This document shows, in pieces, positions 38,186 through 49,657 of a DNA stretch of 64,000 nt (position 1 is the first letter of the stretch; the number at the start of each line of letters is the position of its first letter). Below the pieces are notes generated by a model. The model worked only from the letters and a program-made list of their open reading frames with translations. It did no database searches and had not been told where the DNA came from. The stretch is from Lutjanus erythropterus (lineage: Eukaryota > Chordata > Actinopteri > Lutjaniformes > Lutjanidae). The position numbers were made by a program, and so were the translations under genes. The stretch is taken from contig CM034599.1 of the NCBI GenBank assembly GCA_020091685.1, forward strand, positions 24,675,922 to 24,739,921, read 5' to 3'.

Positions 38186-40387
38186 GCTTCTGTCACTTGT
38201 CTACCTGTTTCTATCTCCTCTCTAAACTCAATTCCTCCACTCTTGCTGCTTTCTTGCTGCTCTCTGTCAGTCTCTATGCTGCTGCCACTCCCTCTTTCCC
38301 TTTGTGAGTCAGCTGAGTAGAGCTTCAGGATAATTTGTATGGATGCGACATCGCAAATCGCAATTAGAAAAACAAAAACAAACAAAGTTGCATTCTTACA
38401 ATTGACAATTAGAACAGAAGCCTACAGATTTGCTTTCAGTCACTGTTTGAGGAATTTTATCCAGATTTTCTTCCCACTTGGAGGCCAGCTGGTGCTTGTT
38501 TTAATGAAGGTTGGCATTCAAACATATAATTATAATAATCTGGTATACAGTGTTTTTAATATTTTACAATTAAGTGAAAAAAAAAATCTTCACATTTTCT
38601 TCCACCCTAACCAAGTTTCACTAAATATCTTGTAATAAGTTGAAACATTTTGTCAATCTGATGTGGATCAATTAAATACAGACATTCAAACCATACAGGA
38701 CATGTCCAAAAGCTCCTGAAATATCTAAGTAAATGAACCTTGTTTTTAAAATATTGTTAATATAAATACTGCATGTGCCAAGAATGGACCTCCATGTTCA
38801 TTCCAAACCAGTTTATCAGTGACAGCATGTATGACATTTGTGTCTTGTAACACAAAGATTGTCAACCTTTAATATCGGCCTAGGCAATAAATCAGTAGTG
38901 ACATGAAAAGACAACAGACACTTAATCAATAGCAATAGGAAAATTGTTCAACAAAATGTTCAGTAGTTTCACTTAAATGTAGTAAATGCAAATCTGATGA
39001 AAGCAAACATTCTATTATGATATTTTATTATTATATTATTTATTATGTATGATTATTGTATATATATATTGAATTATACAATGGTTATAGGTCAAATCTT
39101 TATATTTATGCTTTGGACTCTTTCATCAGATATCTGCCCTCATTTTTCTAAACCTCTCCTGATCCCACTCTCCCAGCTGTCCACTGTCCCTGTCTGTCCA
39201 TTCCTTCATGGAAGAGTTTTGAAGCAGAGCTGCTGTCTTCATGCTGCGTCCAACCCTACATTTTTAATTTTTCCTTATCATCCAGCTGCCACTGATACTC
39301 CATGTAGGTCAATAAAGAGGGCAGGCTCTCACACAAACACCCTCTCTCTCTCATACACACACAAACACAAGTAAATGCAAACAAACTAAGACATTGTGGC
39401 AAATTACAACAAAACAAAAAAATACAGTATGTGCCCCTATGTAAACACACACTCAACAACAGCCATGCTCAGCATTCGTTGGCACTGTGTCAGATACTGG
39501 CACCTTAGATTGTGGTTGTGTTTCACGGGACTGTATTTTAAGGAAGGGGAGGGAACTTTCAATACAATGCAGATCAATAAAAACCATCACAGGATCAGAA
39601 CAGTACCACAGAGTTGAGGTGTCTCGTCCCTTCTGCTCCTCTTTCCTCCAACTGTCTAACAAGAACTCTGCTGCCACCCAACTAAATCCCAGAGAAAAGC
39701 TTGACAAAAGCCCTCCCTTGGTAAACTTAAACCCTGCTCACACACACGTACACACATCACACACACTCCTTCCCCGCAGAGATTAATAAATCTCATCTAG
39801 ATCGCACAGCTCTGATGGACTAGGTTGACAGAGGGGGTCTTGGGCCTGCTAAGGCAAGCAAAGCACTCTGCCCCTCTCTCATTCAATTTATCCCCACCTC
39901 TCACTTTTTATCTCTCTTTTTGCTCCTCTCTTCTTTATATTTCTCTCCCTGCCTCACTCCTCTGCTTTCTTGCTTCCTATTTGATCTCTTCACGATTCAT
40001 TGGAAGCTGCTGTGGAGAAAAAAAAGGGCTGTTAATTGTTCTGATAAGGGTGAAACTGAAGGAGACATGTGGATCAAAGGAAGTCTCAGTTTAATATTTT
40101 TGATCACAGACAGGCTGCTGTGTTCTTTTAATTGAACTAGTTGGCTTAGTGTGGTTCAGGCTTGTGTGAATAAATGTTTCCCAGTGTACAGTTAGATTTC
40201 CAGCTACTTTAAAGCTCAACAACAATGCTATGCAAATTTTTTACACTGTATTTGTGTGTGCAAAATGATGCCATAAACTATATTTCACTGTAACACACCA
40301 TGCAGACACGGTGTACATTTATTCATCACTTATGTTATGTCTGCTCACACTCTACAGATGTGATTGCAACCACTGTACAGCTTCCAA

Positions 40388-40733
40388 CAATTAGTCAATT
40401 AATCAATGAGTCAATCGAACGAAAATTAGTTGCCAATTATTTTGACAAACAATAAATTGCTTTAGTCCTTTTTTTTTAGCAAAAACGTCAAACATTTGCT
40501 GATTCCAGATCTACTGCTTTTCTTTACGACAATGAATGAATGAAGAGTCTTTGGGACGGCTGTTTGTACAAAAGAAGCAATCTGAAGACGTCCTGTTGGG
40601 CTCTGGGAAACTGTGATGAGCAATTTTCAAAAAGAACATTTTATAGATTAAAAGATGAGTCAATTCATTGTAACTGTCGTAAAAAGCAATCAGCAGATTA
40701 ATAAACAATGAAAATAAATGTTATTACAGCCCT
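40388..40733 (-). mobile_element. AATTAGTC/AATCAATG-type dispersed repeat (probable hAT-derived)
   Basis: Blocks in order: AATTAGTCAATTAATCAATG, AAAATTAGTTGCCAATTATT, GTCAAACATTTGCTG, TCTGAAGACGTCC, GGGCTCTGGGAAACTGTGATG, CATTTTATAGATTAAA, and GTTATTACAGCCCT at the end. The order and wording match a very abundant teleost repeat that begins GGGCTGCAACTAACGATTA in the opposite orientation. Non-coding. Confidence 0.72.
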
Positions 40734-41452
40734 CTCATACAGAATGCAAATATGGAACCCCCAGTCCATTTTTTCCATTGACAATTCAAATAAAGTTGAC
40801 TCACAGAAGACAACAATGTTGACAAAAAAGAGAGAAATGCTGGATTCTTTGGTGCAATTCTACTGTGAATGGAAAGTAAGAAGAAAAGGACAAATATGGG
40901 GCCACAGATGGCTGGAAAATGCAGACAGTGTGTTCTGTTTGTTCTGCAGTGATGTTCAGTTTTATATCACAGCAGTCTTATGACTACAGTTTTAGCCATA
41001 ATATATAAAATGTTACTGCGATAACAACAAAACAATCTGACTTAAGTTTACAGCAGATATTTTGACAGCAGCTGTGTAACTGCTTTAAGTACAAGAGAGC
41101 CAATCAAAATTTCTGACCTGCCAGATATTCATCCAATCATCCGAGAGCTAGATCGTTGATTAGACAATTAATCGTGCCTTGTGACACCCCTCAAATTGCT
41201 TGTCAAACAACAAACAATCTGGCAGAACTTCAGTCCAATTCTAAAATTAGCTGGGGACGGGCAATTCGGGAGTTAAGCCCTGTTACTTAAGAGATTTGAG
41301 AGAAATTTGTTGACAGATGGCAACGATGTTTGGTTGAAAGTTGGTCAAAGCTGCTCACAAAACACTCAGCAAACATCTTTCTTCTTCTCTCAAACACAAA
41401 CACACAACTTCAGTATTTTCCATATTCATAAAGAAACACTGCTTTAAGTTAC

Positions 41453-41530
41453 CTTAAATGGAAGGGACTTTTCACTGCAAGGGCTAATGGGTAGAGACTG
41501 GAGGCTGCTGGCAGGACTCGTCTCTGTGCT
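41453..41530 (-). CDS. ccser1: ccser1 internal exon B (serine/proline-rich linker)
   Basis: Exon of 78 nt (26 codons) on the minus strand, preceded by GTCTTTTTCAG and followed by GTAACT. It starts and ends in phase 0, matching the phase-0 end of exon A 6.8 kb upstream. The product is a serine- and proline-rich linker with SPASSLQSLPISP in the middle and SLPFK at the end. Human CCSER1, as I recall it, has SPASSTTSLPVSP and PFK in the same place, directly after the exon A block. No catalytic residues or domain are expected here; the segment joins the QDCTAVK block to the coiled coil. Many serines next to prolines are possible proline-directed phosphorylation sites (inference). Confidence 0.86.
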
Positions 41531-41820
41531 CTGAAAAAGACAAAAACGTGAACATGAAAATAACATCAGGATCAGGTTTGTCATATATATTATAAGTGCT
41601 GCTGATAAGCTAGTGATGTACACAGAATGACTTTTACAGGATCAGTATCACTTAATATTCATCTGTTTGTGACAAAATGAAGGCATCTGCAAGTAGTTTA
41701 GCTTTCAATTTCTTTACAATATGTTTGTTGCCTTTTCTCAAATACAGAGGAGTCTACATGAGAGAGGGGATGACATGCAGCAAAGGGCCACAGGTGGGAA
41801 TGAAAAAAAAACACAAGTGT

Positions 41821-41944
41821 GCCTCTGAAATATAGTGGAGTAGAAGTACTAAGGTGCATCAAATGGAAATGCTAGTACAAGTACCTTGAATTTGTACTTA
41901 CAAACAGTACTTGAGTGAATTTACTTAGTTACATTCCACCACTG
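41821..41944 (+). repeat. CCACCACTG-ended dispersed repeat, copy 1
   Basis: CTGAAATATAGTGGAGTAGA, AAATGGAAATGC, ACAAGTACCTTGAATTTGTA, CAGTACTTGAGTGAATTTAC, then TTAGTTACATTCCACCACTG. A well-known teleost interspersed repeat type; the CAGTGGTGG end seen in reverse complement resembles a hAT terminus. Confidence 0.7.
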
Positions 41945-42078
41945 ATCCAATCTCTAACTTTTGTGACCCTCTCTCCCTATTTTTGTTCTTTTTGGAGGCT
42001 TGTTAATGCCACAAATGTCAAACATCAGTAAGATTTATAAGGTGAAAGCGGACTGCAACAGTTTTAGTTCCACCATGA

Positions 42079-42150
42079 TTTGAGACTTGCTTGAGACTTG
42101 AAGGTTAAGACTTGAGACTTGCACATGTGTGACTTTGTTCCCTCCTCTGC
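42079..42150 (+). repeat. GACTTG-rich dispersed repeat fragment
   Basis: TTTGAGACTTGCTTGAGACT, AAGACTTGAGACTTGC, then GTGTGACTTTGTTCCCTCCT. Matches a teleost repeat made of GACTTG units ending in a GGTCCCACCTCTG-like tail. Confidence 0.5.
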
Positions 42151-43778
42151 TAAATACACACCTGTGTCTACTGCAGAGTCATTTGACCCAGCAGTGAATG
42201 CCAATTGCACGTTTTCCCAATTTTCTCATTGAAGAAAAAAGTCACATGTTAACAGGTGTTAGTGTTTGTCTGGTGTAAAAGGGGCTTTAGTGTAGTTGTA
42301 AGTTTTCACAGGATCTCTGCAGGGCAATATTACATCATGTTTCTAAATCTACAGTAGGCTCGAAGAACCTCTGGTTCACAAAAATGTAAAACAACAGATT
42401 TTTAAAAATTTGTCAGTATTAATACAACTCCATGTTGTAGCTTTCCAGCCGGTTTCTTACATCATCTGTGTTTCATATAAAGCCAGCTGTTATCAGACAC
42501 ATTTTGGCTCAGATATTTGACACAGGTGTCTGGTGAGCAGAGAGCAGGGGCGGCTAGAGGGTATTCCAAAACACACATACACACACAGCTGCATACAGTG
42601 AATACATTTATGTGACAAAGGGTGCACGTTTTGTCACATGCAGACATGCACGCGAATGAACACACACTTCTCAAAAAGAGTAGACGCTGGCATAAATGTC
42701 ACCTGGGAGAGCTTTTGATTAGACAGAGGCAAAGTGGGAGAAGATAAAGTCATGCCTTCATCCAGGACTGCGGATGTAATAATGCATGGTAAAGACATGA
42801 TGGCATATACAAGGGGCTACCTACATGTTTCACACACTTGGTTTTCTGATAAGGTCTATTTCTTAACATCTGCTGCCCTCTTGTAGATTTATATGCAAAG
42901 CAACTGTTCTCTTGTATGAGAGAGATGACCGCACTTGCGATTAAGAGACCTTAAAAAGATGCTTTCTAGGCTAAAATCCTGGTTGTTTGTTGATATTTCT
43001 GGCCTCCAGTTTTGAAGGTAGCCCTAAGAAACATTGGAGCCCAAATCTTTGCACAGCATAAACTTGATGCTTTATTGGTTTGGCTGACCTTTTAAAGAAG
43101 CATACCTCCCTATCAGAATTATAGGTGTGCTATGGCGTCAGGCCCTCAATGTGTCATCTGTGATCAATGCCTTTCCCTATGTAGAGAGACAGGCGCACAC
43201 TCACTGACACCCAAACACTCTCTCCACTCTCTTTTCACTCCAACACATACACATTCTCTTTAAGGTCACCCCTGTCCCACAGGCCTTAACACACAACTGT
43301 CCCCACAATTAGATGTGGTTCAGTAAAAAACCTTTCAGATTTAAGAATGGGGAAAGCTGCTGCCTGGGAGCTCCGGATTTAATGACTTGCACTACCCAGA
43401 AGCTAAATGTCTAAAGATGATGAATGGCCTCAGAAAGGAAAGCAGGTTTTGTAGGTTGATACACCCCTTTAATCACATTCACACATCAGTTAAATCAAGA
43501 AATGAAAACCTTCAAATAACTCAAGGTGCATTCATGCCCACTCTCTCTCTCTCTCTCACTGACATTTGGCTTTTTATCGGAAAGCAGCACCATTAGCAAC
43601 ATACTTTCATTCAATTTAGTGAGTTATTTGAATTTAAAATACCAACCCTGTTTGAGGTTTTTGTCTTTGTTTTTTAACCCTAGGCTTCAGCGATTTTTGT
43701 GTTAAGTCAGAACTGCAAAGACACAGAACTCAATAGTAGGAGTTGACATAACTTTTACTGATGCTGATGGGTAGCACA

Positions 43779-44168
43779 TTAAAGGGATAGTTGACCCCAA
43801 AATGAAAATTAAGTCATTATCTACTCAACCTCATGCCAAATGGAGGTCGGGTTTAGTTTTTTAGCCCACAAAACACTGCTGGAGTTTCACAGGTAAACAG
43901 AAGAAGCTGCAGAATTTCCCAAACAATGTAAGTGAATGATGTTTAGTTTTCAAATGAGAAACAACAACAACAACAACAAAAAACTAAACAAACAAAACAC
44001 TGGTGAAAACTGGTCACCATTCACTTCCATTGTTAGGAAATTGTGCAAAACTGTTTTCCTGTGAAACTCCAGCAGTGTTGTTTTGTGGACTCGAAAACTA
44101 AACCCGAGCTTCAATCTGCATGGGGCTGCATGACTGAGTTTTCATTTTTGGATAAATTGTCCCTTTAA
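43779..44168. mobile_element. TTAA fold-back element, family C
   Basis: 390 bp with left end TTAAAGGGATAGTTGACCCC, then AAAATGAAAATT, and right end GTTTTCATTTTTGGATAAATTGTCCCTTTAA in inverted form (about 17 bases of clear match). Inner arms are mirrored as well: ACACTGCTGGAGTTTCACAG against CTGTGAAACTCCAGCAGTGT, and TGTAAGTGAATG against CATTCACTTCCA. The tip resembles family A but the body does not. Non-coding; a short CAA array lies at the loop (43960-43978). Confidence 0.8.
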
Positions 44169-47100
44169 CCAGCTACTCTATGTCACTGATTCTGACTCTT
44201 TCCCAAATCTGGTGGATGCACAGATGATCTCCACTGCCTGAAATGTAATGAACAGCAGCATTCTGAGCCTCATTTTACCACATTACAGCTTTTCAACAAC
44301 ACTAAGCTGAAAAGATTTGGTGGAGGCAGCAAGAATAAGCTGCTGCCACAAGTCAAGCAGCTGCCTGGGGGTAAGAGTCACTGGGACGGACGGAGGGGCC
44401 GCAGAGGCACACGCTAACTGGGCCTGGCGGTGCTTGTGTGGATACTGCACAAACATGCCCACAAAGACTGTGAATATATTCTGTAACAAATGGGACCGTC
44501 ACTGTTTTGCCAGAATCCATGGCTGACATTGACAAATGGCGATCATTGTGTAAGGCAACATTAATGCACACATGGACAGTGGCATTTTAGAAATGTTTCT
44601 TCGTGCAACCAACAGGATAAAACTGCTGAAAGAGAGATAAATCAAGAATGGATGGAATGTCAGCAGCTTAAATATGCTAATTTAACAAATATAATGCAAA
44701 ATAAATACAGGAAATTATAAAGTGAGATGTACTATCTGGTCTGTTGGTCATCCATGTCATGCCTTTACAACAGATAGTTGAGAGAGATGATAGGAAACAA
44801 GAGGAGAGAGAGAGAGAGGTGCCAAAGTTCCCCGGCTGAACTTTAACTGGGGATGTTGTGGTTCGTGTCATAACCCCAAAGAGCCCCTCAGCATAAATTT
44901 TTCACAGCAACTAAGAATTTGCCATGTTATACTACTTATTATCATTTTATTTACTGATTCTTGCTCTTCTTGCAGACAGGCTAGTCCAGCCACGTCGGAC
45001 ATCTTATCCCTTAAGCTGTCTAAGCTGGCGGCACATGTAGATGCTGTGGTCAGTAGCTTATTCAAAGTTCACTACTTTTCTCTTTCTGGTATTTTTTATT
45101 GCTGAAGAAACTATCATCTATGACAGAAATGAAATTGTAGGCATTGAAAAAAGGAAGCTTGAAGTTTGGACTGCAGAGTAGCGGACCTTAAAACGACCAA
45201 CAATGCACACAGCCTCTTTTGACCATGCAATCAGATCAGTTGGACGCACCATTGCAGACCACCCCAGGAGGTGTGAAGGAGAGCGGGGACAAGAGACACA
45301 CAACAGCTGCGACTTAAGGCTGCTTCTGGCTCATGTCCAGTCAGGCAAATGAAACGGATAAAATGTGACTCAGGCTGGCCAAGCAAGAGAAAATCGGAGA
45401 ACCTTGTGCCCACATCTTACAGAAACCTGCTCCGCAACATCCCAGATCAAGGTTGCACTTGTCTGCCAGAACAGTTGTGAGCTAACAGGGCACAACATTG
45501 CAAGACTCCTGCAGAGGAGCCATCACCTGAGAGGAGGTGATGCTTCATGTTCAAACACAGTCAGAGCTGATGGACAGGTTTTCATGATGTCAAACTTCTA
45601 AGGTCAACAATATCATCATCACCATCTTGTTGCTGCTGTTTACATTCAACTTGACACAAATTCTAGGAATGCGCTACAGAATTATTTCCTTGGTGTTAAT
45701 GTGTATATGTACATAATGTATATATTGTTTATTTTACCTTTCTACTCTAAATTTAATGAATCATCTTTATATATGTTGTGTGTGTGTGTTTAGCATGAAA
45801 AAACTACAAATCTCAGTTCATAGTGCATCCCTGTGTTTTTTAATGATAAAAAATGCCCTTGATAACATAACTGCACTTAGCATATGCATGTAAGGATAAA
45901 AATGTTTTTCTCTCTATGCTGTCTCACTTAGCAACAGCACAAAAAATTGAATTGTAGGAAAATGGTTTTCTCTCAGCAATTACGTTTAACAGAGTGACAA
46001 TGTCACTTCTTTAGGGGTATCACGTAATGATCTATTTTGCAATTTGTATGTTTTCTTTCAATTTATTAGGTTGTTCAAACGTACTACAATACAAATGATA
46101 TTTTAAGACAATATTTGACACAGTGTGACTGTTGGCATACAGGAGGACAGATGCAGAAAATCTAAGAGATAATGAGATAAATATTGGACTTTTGGACCTG
46201 AGCGCCTGGCTTTAAAAATTTTAGATCGCACTGCATGAGTCATTTATGCAAATTTTTGCCTCTTTCAAAGCATCTCCAAGCCTTTTCAGTTGTTTTGAAG
46301 CTGACTGGAATGAAACTGTGCTGTGTTATGTGTGGCATATAAAGCTGACCAGTGTTCTGATTTAAAGAGAAGAGAAGTAAAGTGAAGTTGGGGGCTATAA
46401 GTTAAGGTAAACAAAAGAAAAGGACAGAAGACTGGGGCTCAATACAAGAAGGTCAAGCAAATAATATGCAAAGCATCCAGACATGCCGAGTCACCCTCCC
46501 CTTGCTGCAGAATGGATTACATCCACTGATGGAAGGTAACAAAATTTGCAAGTTAATGACACAACAGAACAAGCAAAGAGGGCAAAGTATCTCCTCTTTC
46601 ATATTCATGTTCTGCTGCCGTGTTCTCTCTCTCATGTACTCCCTTTAGTCTCTCCATCACTACTATAGTTTATGTCTTTCTCCACTAATTATCATTTTAT
46701 CATTTTCATGTCTCTCTCAGACTGGTCCAGGGAGGAGAAAAACAGAGAAATGAACAGTAAAGAGAAAGGGAGAAAGCCATACATATGCCTCCGTGGGCTG
46801 TAATTCACAGCAAGCTTTGATCTTGGTTTAGACGGACTAATGGTGGGGTGTTAGGGAAGGTCTGGACACCCTTTTATATGTCCCTTTGTGTATTTGTATT
46901 TGTGAGTGTGGGTCTGTATAATATTGCAGTATTTGGTCAGCCACTCATGTAGATTACAAGAAAACAGCAGCCACACATTGCTAATGGATGTTCTTTCAGC
47001 TCAACTTCCAGAGCTCATGGTATCACTAATATCTCTCTTTGGTATGTAAATGTGTCATACACTTCCAAAATATAGGGACAAAGGGTGTTAGTGAAAGTAC

Positions 47101-48321
47101 AACACTTTCATTCCGAAACAAAGCATACACAGCACAATATATTAAGCAGCACCAAACACCAACTTCCAAACAACTTCTTCTATTGAAGCTGTGGTTACGT
47201 AACTTGAAAAAAAAAAGTTGAATTGTTTGGACCTCAGCCATTTTCCAAAAGACTGTAATTATCGTTCCAGCCTGGTGTGGACTGTACTCTAACTAACACT
47301 GGAATTTACATTCAGTTGATTGTATAATTTATCATTATGACTGAGAATCTGCCCCAAGTCAAGCTCTCTGCAAATTGCAATTACCCCAAATAAAGCATGC
47401 GAATCACATTTACAAGTCATGTTTTTTTTTTGTTTTTTTTTAAAGTCTTAAAAAAATGATAAAATGTAAATGTTCTACAAGTTTCAAAGCTTGAATATTA
47501 TTATGTTCTATTTACATTCTGGTGCATGACGCAGTCCCAGAGTTAAAAAGCCTGCATGGCTACACAGGGCAGCCATCAATATGGTTCCCTGCCTTTTACA
47601 GTTAAACCTCGTCCAGCTATTGCAACGTGTCAGTGCTTTACTAAGTGACTATTACAGCTAATCACGTCTATAACTGAATGGATGTAATTTTACTGGTTTC
47701 TCGACTTTCACACTGAGATGGCCTCATAGCCTAAGGTAGCCTAAGGTAAAAGTTTAGCTTTAAGCAGGCAAAAGCACTTAAAGGGCAGAGTGATACTCTG
47801 AAACAGGAGAATTAATGTGTGGAGTGTGAGTGTGTGTATATATAAAGAATATGATGGAAAATGCTTGAATAAGCCTCCCTGTTTTCTTCTCCAAATGTAG
47901 AATCTGATTAAATTAACAAAACAAAATGATTACAGAGACCTTTTAAAGGCGGAAAGCATGCACTTTGAGATGATTTCATGGAGCTGAAATAGAGCTGATT
48001 AAAACAGAGAGTGAAGAATTTGTCAGTGGAGCACTGTACTGTTTTGTTTCAAATGCCAATTGCTTCATATTATGTGCTAACCCTTCACCCTTACTGGTTT
48101 AAAACAATTTGATGCTGGTATAACTTAATCAGCAAAGGGCCTGTCAGTGTGGTATAAGAGGAATAATAATGAATTTCAGCTTCTAGATGCCAATATTCTT
48201 GCGCTTTGTGACCGTCAAATGCACTTCTGGGATGTAATCTTGATCTTCTGAGTTAAAGTTTCTATCTGAGTATGAACCCATGTTAAGAAGAGTCTCACTG
48301 CTTGTGCCTGTGTGTTCATAC

Positions 48322-48496
48322 CTCCTGCAGTGTCCGTCTCAGCCTTAAAAGCAGGGTTTTGACAGCAGTACAGTCTTGCTGCATCAGTCTGAGTGGAAGG
48401 GTCTCTAGCCCTGGAGGTAAGGGCTCATCTTCCCTCCCTAAACCCAGCCCTGAGCTCCAGTCAGCAGGCAGCAGGCTGGTCGGACGGCTGGGCTCC
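48322..48496 (-). CDS. ccser1: ccser1 internal exon A (conserved QDCTAVKTLLL block)
   Basis: Internal coding exon of 175 nt on the minus strand. The intron side reads CTACCTCTCCTCCAG before the exon and GTATGA after it, so both splice sites are canonical. One leading base completes a split codon, then 58 codons run open to the donor (phase 0 at the 3' end). The translation contains PADW early and ends QDCTAVKTLLLRLRRTLQE. From memory, human CCSER1 has SADW followed by LQDCTAVKTLLLKMKRVLQE at the same spacing, so the family call is strong. The protein is a poorly characterised coiled-coil, serine-rich protein; roles in cell division have been proposed for the mammalian gene. The exon is GC-richer than the introns around it. 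The paralogue CCSER2 is the main alternative, but the match reads closer to CCSER1. Confidence 0.88.
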
Positions 48497-48760
48497 CTGG
48501 AGGAGAGGTAGAGAAAAGGGGAAGGGAGAGCAATAAAGAGATTTCATGTTAGGATGAGTCAGAGAGAAAACTTGATCATTGACCTGTCTTCATTGCTCCC
48601 CACTGCTCTCCTCAGGCAACCAGTGGAATCTTTCAAAGACTCTCTGACTTTGGTCGTGGCTGATAGTGTAGATGATGCATTAAAAAGCAATGTCAAAAAT
48701 CCACTGCTTCTGAATATCCCAGCAGTTTCCAGAAACCTGTGTGATTAGGAATGTAACAAT

Positions 48761-49657
48761 TAGGGCTATGATAAATGCAATATTGCAGTCATGTGATGCC
48801 TCCCGCGGGGTTCAGCTTATTACCGTCATCACTGCATAATTTTTTTGAGGGGTCATCTCAACCCAAGGTATTATGGGATTGCCAGTGGATGACTAACAAA
48901 CATCATTATGGATTTATTTTACCAAGTCTCCAAAAAAAGACACTGCAGTTCAATGCTGGATTATAATGTCTCTGAAAGGGATACGATCACAGCAGAGCCG
49001 ACATTGTAAAGGTACAATGCTAGTGTTGGCAACAGCCTAACGTTAGCCTTTCCTGCCGAGCTTACTTCGTGGCTAACCCCCATCACTTTTCTAGCAGTTG
49101 GGAAACAAGAGATGAGACTTTTCTTGGTCTTGAGAAGCTGCAGTGTTCATTAACTGACATACTGTAACCTGAACTGTAAATTTACTGACGGACAAGTTAC
49201 TGCCACGTTTAAGTTTCTGCTCCGCTGGAGTAGCACCGTCGCTCTCAGTCTACTCCTCGCTCTCCCTCACTTGCACGCTGCACACAGACATTACACACTA
49301 CCCTGTTCCTGGTAGGAGCTCTACTACTCTTATAACAGTACCATTCAATAAAGTCCAATCAAACATAAGCATTTTGGTTGCTTTTTCACCCTGGTCACAA
49401 ATAATCTATACAAACACAGCCCAAGTAATAATATACCAAATGTTGTGATATCGCAATAAAAAATGTTGAGCTAGCTTCTTTTATTTTACTGAAGAAGCAA
49501 AACAGAAGCACTTCAAGTTAAAAGAAAAAAACAATCTTCATATGAGCAAAAAAAGCAGAATTATTATTTAATAATTAATAAAAAAAATATTTTTCTTTAT
49601 TTTTGTAATATTGCGATAAATATTGTATTGTGGACTTTACAATATTATTGTACCCTA
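48761..49657. mobile_element. hAT-like non-autonomous element (tentative)
   Basis: Left tip TAGGGCTATGATAAATGCAA; right tip, read inverted, TAGGGTACAATAATATTG, with GCGATAAATATTGTATTG just inside. About 897 bp, no coding sequence. TAGGG tips and the AATATTGC/GATAAAT wording resemble teleost hAT elements, but I see no 8-bp target duplication, so boundaries are uncertain. It lies about 260 bp upstream of exon A. Confidence 0.45.

Larger units (their letters stand above)
27197..41452 (-). other. ccser1: ccser1 intron B-C
   Basis: Intron of 14.3 kb with three copies of the main TTAA fold-back family (28747-28995 partial, 30620-31386, 33255-33982), a hAT-like miniature element (36499-36880), an AATTAGTC-type repeat (40388-40733), a purine-rich tract (28.09-28.42 kb), pyrimidine tracts (37.69-37.83 and 39.87-40.0 kb) and a compound TC/TA/CA array (38131-38185). 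The 34.0-36.4 kb stretch shows no recognisable feature. Confidence 0.75.
41531..48321 (-). other. ccser1: ccser1 intron A-B
   Basis: Intron of 6.8 kb. It holds a small TTAA fold-back (43779-44168), the CCACCA-type repeat (41821-41944) and a GACTTG-rich repeat (42079-42150). The 44.3-45.6 kb stretch is moderately GC-rich and complex but its open frames look random. I see nothing else that can be named. Confidence 0.75.

Noticed and set aside
44283-45601. Several 60-78 codon frames on both strands
   Set aside because: No family similarity recognised, no splice-phase link to ccser1, and overlapping frames on opposite strands contradict one another.
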